Shown in pieces: positions 42,391 through 53,775 of a stretch of DNA of 64,000 bases. Source of the stretch: Podaxis mareebaensis (lineage: Eukaryota; Basidiomycota; Agaricomycetes; Agaricales; Agaricaceae). The notes under the pieces were generated by a model. That model made no database searches, was not told the DNA's origin, and saw only the letters and a list, made by a program, of their open reading frames with translations. Position 1 is the stretch's first letter. Each line of letters starts with the position of its first letter. The translations under genes were made by a program, and so were the position numbers. Where the stretch lies: positions 1 through 64,000 of the forward strand of contig JAEUWP010000188.1 of the NCBI GenBank assembly GCA_018524725.1, read 5' to 3'.

Positions 42391-43475
42391 TCAGCGGGGG
42401 ACGGTCGTCAAGCTTTGGTCATCGCTCACCGAACTGCTGTCTTTTTGCGCTACCTTACGGTTGACCAAGGCGATAAGACATTTATTGACTCTTGCCTGGT
42501 TGAGATCGGGTGGTTTGATAAGGTCAGGTACTGTGAATAGGAGAGAGGGTCAAGTGCTGAATGTCACATTTAATAATGCGCATACATTTTACCGTTTGGT
42601 CGCGTGCTTTCATGATTCCGTCAATAACCGTTTCCATATGCCTCCGAAGAGTCTGGCCTTTGCCATAAGTAAGATCTCGGGTAGAAGTTGCTACACGTAC
42701 GGGATCGCTGCCGCGGAACTCCAGAGGAAGAGCCGAAATGATCCTTTCAATTTCCATCTGGATAGCAAATCAGTATGGTAGATCGACTTTGCGGAAATGG
42801 ATAATCTCACATCGCGCTCTTTCCGTTCCTTTGCTGTCATCTTCGGTTTCAAGACCTTCTTCTTAGGGACCCCGAAGTCAGACCTAGTGACTCCAGATAG
42901 GGCTGAAACACCTGTAGTATTCCCCGTTACGGTAACATCAGCTTCAGTTATTTCAGTCATGGACGTCTTGTCCGCGAGAAGTTCTGCCTCGCGAGCAGCA
43001 GCAGCTTCCTGTGCTTCTTTCTTTAGAGCCTCGGCTGCAGCAATTGCTTTCTCCTCTGGGATGACGATCGGACTTATGAGCTCATGGTTAACGTTTGGGT
43101 TCTTACCAGTTCGCCGTTTCGCAAGTGCAAACGATTCAGGTGTGGGTGCCTGTTCGGTGATTTACGGGGCATGTCATCGACAGATCAAGGGGTACGTACT
43201 TGCGGCCAGTCAGTGGTCAAAGCGTTCATATTCATGATGTATAGCCAGCTCGCAAACGACTCGTTGAAAGTCGCAAGAGATTCGCTCAGATTCGCAAGAC
43301 CTTCTACATTGGTTTGGAGTGCCTCTGTCTCATCGACAAATTCTGCGAGTGCAGGCTCAAGAAATCCAAGCCCGTATGGTGCATCCGGGTAGGCACCTGA
43401 ACGTGACAGCCTGAGGAGAGAACCCTGGGAGACACGCTTGAGGGGAGTGCGATGGGGGGTCTGTGAAGGAGGCAT
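42391..43475 (-). CDS. DAM1: DASH/Dam1 complex subunit DAM1
   Basis: A kinetochore protein of the microtubule-encircling DASH complex. The N-terminus (MPPSQTPHRTPLKRVSQGSL) leads to the conserved core: LGFLEPALAEFVDETEALQT, NVEGLANLSESLATFNESFA, SWLYIMNMNALTTDWPQ. Then come PESFALAKRRTGKNPNVNHE, an Ala/Glu-rich helix, KKKVLKPKMTAKERKERD, and a second conserved segment split by an intron (IERIISALPLEFRGSDP, LRRHMETVIDGIMKARD), followed by LPDLIKPPDLNQARVNKCLI and ALVNRKVAQKDSSSVSDDQS, ending at TGA 42391. The core and FNESFASWLYxMNMNA are diagnostic. Introns lie near 43145-43200, 42727-42780, 42640-42700 and 42495-42565. It is divergent from YCG1 with 94 bases between the starts. Confidence 0.9.
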
Positions 43476-43569
43476 TAGCGTCCACGTGACTTGATGACGC
43501 GCTTTGACGCGTCTCCTCCGATCAACACAAATCAACACTCGATAACCAACGAACACCTGCGCCCACTCC
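43476..43569. promoter_or_regulatory. 94-bp bidirectional spacer DAM1/YCG1
   Basis: Only 94 bases separate the divergent start codons, so the promoters must overlap or lie within the neighbouring gene. Two ACGCGT-like sequences are visible (gacgcgct near 43496 and gacgcgtct near 43507). ACGCGT is the MCB element of G1/S transcription in yeasts, so a cell-cycle role is plausible. Confidence 0.55.
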
Positions 43570-46500
43570 ATGGCGCCGAAATCGTCCTTTTCACTCGACA
43601 CTCTCCACGACGCGGTTGCGGATGTCTTCAATCAAGTACAAGGCTCTCTCGCCAACCACAGGAAGAATTGCGTCAACCTGTACAAACTCCATGTTCAGGC
43701 TGCTGGCCACATCGAGTCGAATAGCAAGGCTACCGTGAAACTGGTCGGAGAACAGGCGTTCGCACGTGTGTTTCTGGACATGGTGACGAGGGTACTTACA
43801 GTCAAGAAAGGAGTAACGTCGGCCGATCGTATCATTAAATTCATTGGTTCATACGTCAAATACATAAATGAGAAAGGTTCGCTTGATGTTGCCCTGTTTT
43901 GGAGATGGGGATGCTGAAGTTGTGCGCTATAGTCAGAATGGAGAAGGCGGAAGCGTCTGTGTCTACCGGAAAACACGCGGAGCAAAAACCTTTAGACGAT
44001 GATGATGAGCAAGACACATTCGTGTCGAGATTTGTGGCCCGTCTTCTCGAATGGGTGCTGCGGGGATTCCTAGCCAAGGATAAGAATGTACGGTATCGTT
44101 CTGTTTTCATAGTGTCTGAGATGATACTGTGGCTGGGTCAACTGGAGTGAGTGTAAATGGCGTTATCTTGCGGAATACGGCTGATTAGTCCCAGCATGGA
44201 CATCTATGAAGCACTCCGGGAAAACTTGATCGAGCGGTTATGTGACAAGGAACCATCCATTCGTGCTCAATCTGTTGTCGCGCTTGCACGGCTGAGCGGT
44301 ACAGAAGATCCAAACGAGATCGAGGAAGGAGAAAAAACCATCCTGGAGCTTTTGACCGAAGTCCTCACCTATGATGATGAAGCGTGAGTGTCCGTTTTAT
44401 CCTACTCTTACTGACTAGAAAACCTTGCACAGGGAAGTCCGACGTGCCGCTCTACTCAATATACCTCTCAGTCGTGCAACGGTCGATGTCCTACTCAGTC
44501 GCTCCCGTGATGTGGATCTCCTCACGAGAAAACTGTTGTACTCCGGGGTTCTATACTCCAAGCTCGACAACCCAAGATCACTAACGCTTGTGCAACGCGA
44601 GAAGGTTATCAAGGATGGCTTGGGTGACAGAGAAGGCTCCGTTCGTGCATCAGTTAGCAAGTTGATCATGAAATGGTTTGATTTTGTTCTTGCGGAAGTA
44701 CCCAACCAACGGGAAGAAATTTGGCAGGGTGATGATGGCGGGCTCATGAAAGCCTTCGTCCGATTCTTGGAGCTATTTGACGTGATCGGCGGTGAACAGA
44801 TAGCTCTGGATGCACTGAACGCGATTTTTATACTCAAACCAGAGTATTTGGAAGTATTTACTTTCTCGGGTGCGCACCGTCGATCTCAACACTGAAATTG
44901 TGCTCACATTCAACTCAGAGGAGTATTGGACGGAATTGACGCCAGAGTCCGCCCTACTTGCGCATGCATTTGTGGTGCACTCCCAAGGCACGGCGCGAGT
45001 AGAAGAGGTCGGCCTTCCAATGATTACCGCGTTCGCCTTCTACATTCAATCATTATACAATAAACTCCTCGAGGCATTGCAAGCCGCCGAGGCTGCAGAA
45101 ATGCTCCATAATGAAGAAGACATGGCGGAAACTCTGGAGCAATTACACAAGATTGCCTCAATATTGTCGTCAATACTCTCAATAGCCGCTGGACTAGATT
45201 ATGGAGATGAGATTGGAAGAAGGAAGGCATTTTCGGTCGTCAGTAAGTGAACCTCTCGATTATCCTTGCGACGCTTCCTATACCTGTCTGTAGAGGACAT
45301 GTTGGCGCATCCTGCGCTTCCACTTGACCTTGTCGACCCATGTATGGACGTGATGAAAGTCATGCTACCCTCAGAACGCGAGTTTATACGTGTCGTCGTT
45401 GAGATTATTATCGACCTCCGCGATGGGGAGGAAGAGGTTATGGACATGGTACGTCCGGTTTAACCCCCCTCCGCGCCTCCCCCAACGTCCTCGTTTGACC
45501 AAATGCAATCGTTTTAGGACACGCACAACGGCTCCTTCTCGGACACGTCACAATCAACAATTCGGCGGGAACGTTCGTTCAAGCAGTCCAAAGACCGGGA
45601 AGAGATGAGCAAAGAGGAACGCAATGCCGCGGACTTGAATGATATTCGCTGCTTGATAATATGTAACTCGGTCTTGGAACGTGTCAATGGAGTACGTACT
45701 GTCCTTATGAATTCCAGAGCTTGGCCCTCATAAAGACCATAGCCGTTCGAAGACAATTTGACCTTGCAAGGCATCCTTGATGATCTCATAGTTCCCTCCG
45801 TTCAGAGAAAGGAGCTTATACTAAGAGAAAAGGCGTTGACGGGGCTGGGACTATGCTCGCTTATCGCCAAGGTATGACCTCCTTCCTTGTACAAGGCAGC
45901 TGTTAAACTCCCTGTTCCATCGTAGAGAATGGCGCTAGGATCATTCCAGCTCTTCTCCAATGAGTGTATGCGGGCGCCAGACCCTATACGTGTCATTGTG
46001 CTGCGCGTCATCTTTGATCTACTCCTCATGTATGAGAAGGAGTTCCTTGGCAAGTCGGCGGAGATGGTATGTTTGAGGCCGACATTGGTCTCAAAGTCTC
46101 TATGATTGACGAGTAAATTTGCGCTTCAGGATTCGAAGCTCGTGGCTTTTCTTCTGAGCATTATGGAGACCGAACTTGGGAAGGACGAGCCTTACCCAGA
46201 AATTCTCGCAGTTCTATGCATCGGATTCTCCAAACTCCTCCTGCTGGGTGTTGTAGATGATCCCAAAGTAAGAAACACGTGCTTTCTTTGCGTGATCACT
46301 CTGAAGGTCACTCCTATAGATGCTCTTGTGCCTTCTTGTTGCCTATGTCTCTCCAGATACGGTCGACAATCAGGAGGCACGGCAGTGTCTCTCATATTTT
46401 TTCGCCCGGTACAGCATGGCTCACCCAAGAAACAAAGTCAAACTACAGTCGGTCAGTGTGCTATCACAACCGAGGCGACGTACTAAGTGAAACGGTTTCA

Positions 46501-48272
46501 TGTAGATATTCATGACCGCATTCGACACAATAACCCAGATGAACGATTCCTTAGACGAATCCCAGACAATGGTTACACCGGAGAAATTCGGTGAGATGCT
46601 GCTCGCATGGACAGATCCACAATTCGGACTTGAGTGGGTTCCTTAATCTCCGATTTATTGACCGAACTCATCTTTTTCCCTCAGAGCCGCGGACATAGCG
46701 TCAGTCCGGGATACCCATGCGAACGTCGCGATTAACATACTGCTGGCGCTGTATGATTCCGAGCGCTCAGGTAGCCGCATTGCCCAAACTCTCTTACATC
46801 GTTGCTCATGCTATTTTTACATCACAGAAAATGACTTCAAAGTCCTTTGTCATTTGCTCAATCAACCTTTGTATTGGCCCGAGAACCTGGACCGCAAAAC
46901 AATCCATATGATCGACCTTTTGCTCAATAATCACGAAACCGTAAGCGGTCCCTTCATTGACGTCCCTACATTTCTGAATGACAAACCTTAACAGCAATGC
47001 CCATTTGAGACGGCAACAACAACCAAAGCATTTGACCGTTTCAAGACACGATTCAACAAGATCTATTCGAAGCAATTGGCAGAAATCAACCCGCGTAAAT
47101 ATGTCCACGATGACGAGGTTCTGAGACTATATGAGGTAATCAACATCGATGCTCCTGATAGTGATGGAGAAATGGGATCGTGGTCTCCGATACAGGAGCA
47201 AATTTCCCAGTAAGGACATATTATTTCGGAATATTTTCACCATACCTGACATCCAAGGCAGTGTTGAGCGAGAAGCAATGAATAAGACTTTGCTAGGGCC
47301 ATCAGAAGAAGCTGATAGCAATGTGCAAGGCTACGTCGAGGACGAAGATGATGAGAATGAAAACGATGACGATGATGCAGAACAAACAGTATCGCGGGCG
47401 ATTACACCTGGGTACGTCTGATGCTTGTCTCAGCTTCTTCGATTTCATTTAGATCAAAGCATGAATTGACATTATCAATGATATTTGGACAGCCTCGTTG
47501 ATGAGAACCGCCACGGTGCGAACGTAGATGCAAGCACCGCCTCAACAATAACAACATCCTCAAGCGCGATACCGACGCCAGTTAGCGGAACGCCGAAGAA
47601 AGGCACAAAGTCCGTATAATCATCACGCCCATTCTCTTGGGAAAACATGAGGTTGACTTCTACTTATCCTCTTGTTCCTGTTTTTGGTACAATTAGGCGA
47701 ATGCGGACGCCAGGCTCAGGGATCCTTACACCAGCCGAACGAAAACGAAATCGTGCCAGGACTTCACTGTGAGATACTGCCTATGTGATATGGAGACGGG
47801 GCTCATGGTCTTCTTTTCCAGTACAGCAACAAATTCGGACTCGGAGTCCGATGATGGGAATGCAACCCCTACGCCAGTGAAAACAAAACCGCAGGCCCAG
47901 AACAAGATTACAGCTGCCACGAAACTAACGCGACAGAGGCGGCCAAGGGCCAAACAAGAAAAAGTGCCTGAGAGCGAACCTAAGCAGTCCAAGGTTAGGA
48001 GCAATGGCAGGACAAAAAAAGCTTCAGCGTCAGCGCCTAAAAGTACTCCCTCTGCAACCGCTGCAAGACGCTCGACAAGAACGGCAACCAAGACAACCAC
48101 AAGAGGAAAACGGAAGATGCCTATGCCACTTCCATCGCCTTCGGATAATAGCGGTGAAGAGGAAGAGGGAGATGATGACGGAGAATTGGAGGTTGAGAGC
48201 AGTTTGCGGGTATCTCCAGAAGCTGTGGAGCCTTCCTCCGATGATTTAGCAGCATATTCGGATGAACCTTGA
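43570..48272 (+). CDS. YCG1: Condensin complex subunit 3 (CAP-G / Ycg1)
   Basis: A HEAT-repeat subunit of condensin, which binds DNA and compacts mitotic chromosomes. It starts MAPKSSFSLDTLHDAVADVF with NHRKNCVNLYKLH. Then follow IIKFIGSYVKYINEK, FVARLLEWVLRGFLAKDKNV with RYRSVFIVSEMI, NLIERLCDKEPSIRAQSVVA (typical CAP-G HEAT motif), EVRRAALLNIPLSRATVDVL, RDVDLLTRKLLYSGVLYSKL, SVSKLIMKWF, YWTELTPESALLAHAF and, further on, a divergent C-terminal HEAT region to about 47100. The last exons (47270-48272) are acidic then basic and disordered (KTKPQAQNKITAATKLTRQR). More than a dozen short introns interrupt it. The total is about 1,050-1,100 residues, as usual for the family. Divergent partner of DAM1. 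Confidence 0.92.
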
Positions 48273-48652
48273 CCCACTCTTGATCTACGCCCTGAGTACA
48301 AGTCTCTTGCCGTTGAATTCCTCTGCTCCAATTTAGCCTTGTCTCGCTATCGTCTCTGAAGATCTCCTGCTAAATTAATGTAATGTTGTACTTATTGGCT
48401 CTTGTATTATTCCCCATAGGCTCGATTAATACCTTTATTAATCCTCCGCGGTCACGCGGTATGGTCGCTGCCCGTGAAGCTGCTAGACGACAAATGAGCG
48501 TTCCAACTGTGTCTGCTGTGCAACACGATGAGAGGAGGTCGGCTGAGGCGGAGTTCAAAGCAACATGCCCAATTTTGGAAGCGCCGGATTGGCAAAGGAG
48601 TTGGCGGGATCGGGGGGGTACTAAATTTGGATCTTGAGGATTTATTTATAGA

Positions 48653-49084
48653 CTAAGTTGCCAGGGGTGTCATGAGATCGATCAGAACATGTTGATAAAT
48701 GCCACATACATACACAGGCGTGTGTTTTGAACACAGAAAAGTAAATATCCTTGTGCGCAACCCGGGCGCAAGTTGCCGCTTATTCATGCTGAGCTGCATA
48801 TGTGGAATGAAAGCCGCATGGCTTCCCGAGTCGCCGTTCCTGTAATGGAAGGTGTATGAAGCATGATGAGAGACAAAGGCCCGAGAGAGGGGATAGTTTT
48901 GCATCGGAGTTAAAAATGGTGATTTGTGGTCTTTGTACCCAACTTTGACAGTGCCACGATGGACTCCGAGTGAGTCTCTGGTGGACTGGTTTTTTGATTG
49001 GCATGTCACATAGATGGTCCCAGGCATAACGTTATCCGCTGGCAGCACGACGGTTGGAACGGCGCACTTGTCTATCAACGGCAA
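48653..49084 (-). CDS. Orphan ORF, 143 codons, unknown
   Basis: The frame contains IDKCAVPTVVLPADNVMPGT, RGTVKVGYKDHKSPFLTPMQ and ASYTFHYRNGDSGSHAAFIP. Upstream, a TACTAAC branch-like site and VTFTATGDAY in another frame suggest an interrupted exon. No family was recognised. It may be a fragment of an extracellular beta-rich protein, but that is a guess. Confidence 0.3.
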   Translation of the reverse strand: MPLIDKCAVPTVVLPADNVMPGTIYVTCQSKNQSTRDSLGVHRGTVKVGYKDHKSPFLTPMQNYPLSRAFVSHHASYTFHYRNGDSGSHAAFIPHMQLSMNKRQLAPGLRTRIFTFLCSKHTPVYVCGIYQHVLIDLMTPLAT

Positions 49085-51546
49085 TGCAGGCTTGACAGGT
49101 AGTAGGAGTTAGTATAAGCATCACCCGTGGCGGTGAAGGTGACCTTCTTGAGGGGCCTGTTGTAATGTCACAGTCTTTATGAGGGTTCATGAGCTTTTCG
49201 TGGGGATTAATGATGCTCCAGGTACGGGGTGTGAAGACCTATGTCCTCTATGGAGAGCTGGGCTTAAGAGCCTTGAGCCGAAGCGTGGGGTATGCTAATA
49301 CCCCAGCTACTACTGTATGATCTCTGGTGTTCTAAAAACTCAGCGCTGCACCGCTGTTTGTATGCGTAGTACCAAGAAGCCACTGCCACTCGTGCACACG
49401 ATGTCCTTCTGATCCCATATCCCAAATATGGCTGGTCATCTAATATGGTGCAATGACACCGGGATGATCCTGATTATGGAAGGAGAGGTTATTGCGATAA
49501 GGCTTTGTATCTTTGTTTCACCGACGTCCGTAATGGATGCATGGCTTTGGGTTACTTAGGGAAGCCGTACCGGAGTCGCAATGTCTTGTAATAACGTTAT
49601 GTCATACGTGCCCCATCCTTTACCTCGGGAAGGGCGACTGGCCAAGCATCTTGCTCTGCTCGGTCCATGCGATCACGAAACGTCTGATATGTTTGCCAGT
49701 TATCATCAGCTGTGGACAACGTGAATGATGGTGAACCCTGAAGCCCACCAGAAGGGGTCCTTGTCTCTGCGCATTGTGATCGCTATACACGGAAGCTCGA
49801 GCCGAGTGCGAGGAGAATTCCGTCGACAATCAGGATCAATAAAAACAATGATCAGGCCATCTGCGCAGGTCTCCGTCGCAGTCTCGGTACAAGATCGTTC
49901 CACTTTGACCAAGTTCAACAAATATAATACGATAATACCTATACAGCCCTTGACCAACCTGAAAGTTGTCAAAGAGCGCGTCGATGTTCTACTTAGTTTA
50001 TACTTCCGTTCTCGACATATCCAGTTAGCGAAGGCTGGTCGTAGAAACCCGGTTAGAGTCATAACGTCTTCCTGATGCTGCCATCTTCCGCGTCTGGTCC
50101 AAAATGTACCGGTAATCGGCGGTTGATAGTCACCGAGTGAGGAATAACCGCTCATGAGCCCCATCGAGCAATGACCTCAGTCGGGAGGCTCATACGGCTA
50201 AATATAGCTCACCGCAAGGTGTTGGTGGCGTGCTTCCTACAGGCACCTCTTGTCGAAGTGTTTGGACATGGACTTGGCTGCAACATTTAAGAGCCCTAGG
50301 GTCTGGTCTTCGGCTTACACTCCGGGCGTGGTGATTTCAGACGATTGTCGGACTGTATCCTAGAAGAGGTGATGTCCCAATATAATTATCGTGCTTAAGT
50401 TGGTCCTAAAACGCAAGATGTGGTATCACGGTGACAAGGGCCCTTGGGTGCGATGTCGTGCACTCGAGATCCTTCCAGATATCTAACCGCTCATGGACAA
50501 CATTGGGATGATAGTCAAGAGGCTATTCTCCCAATGCTGGGGCTGAAACTGTACCTAGCGCTACATATACAATATACTAACCGAAGCGCTCCGAATCGCA
50601 CCGCCTACTATTGGTAGAGCACCCCAAAACCTCTGGCTTTCGGACGTCTCGGGTACTTTTAACTTTCAATTATCCTTATTCTGTAGAAGAGTCCAGCCTC
50701 GCTGCCTTGAGATCCCGAACGTACCATCCGTCAGTCTCAGCAGACCAAACTAGGCTATGGGTATGGAAGCTTCGTGCTTGATTCAGACCTGATGCAAAAG
50801 GGCGATGGCCATACAGTCAGAAAACATCGAGAGGAAAATCACACCACTTTCGTCCAAGTCCATTTTTTATAGTCTGAATATATCACAACTGACAACGACC
50901 AGGGAAGGGAGAAAACTGAATATATAATGAAACTCGGACGACAAATTCTTGAAGATATAACATTGTGTCACACTCAAGCACCAGGCTTTCCGAACTTCCG
51001 ATTCAACACGCCATCGAAAATTTGGACCCTGCGTCGGCTTTCAAGCTGATGCAGTACAAGAACCTCAGATACTCATCATAACTCTATACAACAACGGAGA
51101 GTAAAGGACCGCGACTATTATCACAAGTCATAGAGCCCTACTCAGCGAAACAACCTCTCCGAACATCCGAAGGAAGCTTCAAACATCATCTACGCATCTT
51201 TCCGTCGCATCGCCAGAGTCCGTTACGCCACGCGATGGTGCCAGATACATACCACACCACGTACAAGCATCTTATCCCCGGACAGGGTCACCCTTCAACC
51301 AAAGCGGGCAAGTCAACATTGCATAACACCAAAACCACTTAACTGTGTACCAAACCAATCAAATTTCACCGATGTTCATCCGACCATTGGGGCCACATCA
51401 ACGCTTGATTACAAAGAACGATAACAACAACAGCAACGAAGCATCAAAATAAATATCATATATCAACGTTAGTAACCCCCGCAGCACTGGAGCACTGTAA
51501 GGGCACCAATTAGGGCTCAAGACACGTCCGACGTACGTGTTAATCA

Positions 51547-51928
51547 CTATTCTAATACATTCCACTGGCAGGGACCCTTCACCGACCTTCCACAACAATC
51601 CAGCACCTTCCATGTCCTACCCCAACGCAGCCGCAAACACTTGACGAAAAGAGATGACGCGTTATACACCAAGCATTCACAAACATAACTACTTATTCCC
51701 CAAGTGGTCCTCCCGGTACGGAACAGTTTCGGGCTCGCCGTCTCGTTCGGCGTGACATCGTAACATCCTCCTCCAGCACCGGCGGGGGAGCCCTCTGGGA
51801 AAGTCTCTGTCATCCTGGTGCTGAAATGACTCAGAGTCGAATTTGGGGTATCCGGGGACGTCCTTGGCTTCCCGTCGGAATCGAAGCCTTCTTCTGTATG
51901 TGGGTGTGCTTAAAGTGCTTCCCCACAT
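51547..51928 (-). other. Stretch open in two minus-strand frames
   Basis: Between 51928 and about 51680 two frames stay open. One reads from an ATG at 51928 to EPETVPYREDHLGNK with a stop at 51689. The other reads GFDSDGKPRTSPDTPNSTLS and MTETFPEGSPAGAGGGCYDV, runs to 51547, and is preceded by a CACATACAG acceptor. Local GC is higher than in the flanks. It may be a single exon of an unassigned gene. I cannot say which frame, if either, is used. Confidence 0.3.
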
Positions 51929-53050
51929 ATGCCTAAGTTTTGTGATATGATATGATAGAGACCTCGATGAATGATGTCATCTTTTGCCGTCCAGCTCTAA
52001 ATGTTGGCGCCATTTGTAAAAAGACGATTGAGTTGAAATTCAGGAGTGTACGACTACGACATCTGTACAAGGTGGTACGACATACAGAGCAAGCGGTCAA
52101 GAGGCAGTCATGTACACCTATACTAAACGGGCTAGCCAACAGACAAGTGCAAGTTGACTAACGGTCGAGGCGGGGATAACGGTGGTACAGAAAAGGGGTA
52201 GAGGGCAACTAAGTAAAAAAAGGGGACTAGGATTGGGGGGAGTGCGGGGAAGTGAGATGAAGTAACAAAGGGCAAAGGGCAAAGTCATTTATCAAAACAG
52301 CGATGTGGGGAAATAAACCTCGATCGATCGGCATCGGCTTAACAGAATATGGAAAGACGACGCTGAACGAAGCAAGGGGATGAACCGAATAGCCACACGC
52401 CAACAGCACTGGCAAACACAAAGAGAAATAAAGACGAAAAAAGACAAATTGAGAGCAAATTCGGGTAGGGGAGGAAGAAGGGTCAAAGACTTCTACAATG
52501 GTGCATGGGAACAGCAGAGTCATGAACATTCTCCTCGGGTCCATGATGCAAGATAGTAGGTAGAATAGAGCGTCGAGCATGGGAAAGAAGAGGAGAGCAT
52601 AGATGTTTAAGGGTTATGGGTTTATGTGTGAGAAGAATGGTGGCGATGATTGACCCGCATATAATCGAGGGGACTGGCCACACATAGATAACATACATTC
52701 AGAGATAGAAAGGCAGAAAAGAGATCCGAATGCCCCCATCCAACCACACCTCTGCAAGGTCCAGGGCGAGGTGAACCAGTCTAAGAGGTAGGGTGCATGG
52801 CGAGGGGATGAGTCATAACCCGTCCCCCGTCGAGAGGACGACTGGGGGGTTGACTCGTGGGACGAATGCGGGGGGAGAAGTCCGGTGCATAAATATTTGT
52901 TCGCCCGATGAACTGATATTGTCGAACGATGAGGACGAGACAGGAGATGGTGAGAGATTTTGGGGTATCGTGATAATCCGGTGTCCTTCGTCGATTAGTG
53001 CCAGTTTTGGTAACGTGTAACGATGGGTGTGAGAGTATGTGGAGGGACGG

Positions 53051-53775
53051 CTAGTCTGGAGCCATGGAACTGCTGCGTCGCGAAGACGGGCAGGATCGGG
53101 TGCGAGGACGTCGCGGTCTATATTCTTCGCATTCGGTCATCGACCGGGGTCGCTTGAGGGTAGAGGTGGCCAGATCGGGAACGTCGAGTAAAGGTGTGGA
53201 CGCCGCCTCTGTGCCCTGGAGTGTCTTTAACCAGTTAAGCACAAAGGTCGTGGTGTCTGGAGCCGGGGACATCATGGAAAGACGTTCCTCGCTGAGGTTG
53301 TAGATAGGATTGCCGTGTTCATCGGTGTCGGCAGCGGGGATCGAATCGAAGCTGCCAGCGCCGGTTCCCTCTGTGAAGGAATCGAGGTCCTTGAGGAGTG
53401 GTGCCCCAGGAGCGATGAAGTTGTAGGGACTGTACTGGTCAGGCCAGTCGTCGTTGTCGTTTTCGCTGTGGGGCAAGTGAGGTTAACGAGGGAGGCGGGT
53501 CCTCAAGCCAACATACCCAAGAGGCGGCGCATTGACTACGTCTGCGCTGTTTGCGAGGGGGACGGAGGCCCCGCTGGGAGTCGGTAGCGAGGCAGTCTTG
53601 GATGAGGGTGTGTCCTGGCTGGAAGGAGGGAAGGCGAGAGGTAAGGCAATGAAGGGGATAAGGAGACGATGAGGACGTACCATGAGCCAAAACCCTTGAG
53701 CTTCAACTCCTGCAGCGGCTCCAGCTTCTGCCTATCGGGGGTGGGCGTGGTGGGCGTGGTCGTAGGAATAGACAT
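53051..53775 (-). CDS. Unrecognised three-exon gene
   Basis: Exons join with clean signals. Exon 1 (53775 to about 53680) gives MSIPTTTPTTPTPDRQKLEP and LQELKLKGFGSC. The first intron (GTACGT..CTTCCAG) leads to QDTPSSKTASLPTPSGASVP and LANSADVVNAPPLG. The second (GTATGT..CCCACAG) leads to ENDNDDWPDQYSPYNFIAPG, ADTDEHGNPIYNLSEERLSM, DTTTFVLNWLKTLQG and a basic Arg/Ser-rich end. The product is about 205 residues, mostly disordered and Pro/Ser/Thr-rich. I recognise no domain. NPIYNLSEERL looks like the most ordered segment. On the minus strand a TATATA lies near 53922-53927, about 150 bases upstream of the ATG, with a pyrimidine-rich leader, so transcription is likely. Confidence 0.65.

Larger units (their letters stand above)
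48273..53050. other. 4.8 kb gene-poor region
   Basis: No gene of a known family was recognised. Possible fragments: a 143-codon minus-strand ORF at 48653-49084, a 152-codon minus ORF at 49706-50164 overlapped by a plus ORF, and a stretch at 51547-51928 that is open in two minus-strand frames. The rest, including 50200-51500 and 51930-52790, has no coding character. Confidence 0.5.

Noticed and set aside
47726..48331. 201-codon minus-strand ORF
   Set aside because: Antisense to the low-complexity C-terminal exon of YCG1.
49706..50164. 152-codon minus-strand ORF as a gene
   Set aside because: Overlapped almost entirely by a plus-strand ORF, and neither has recognisable family features.
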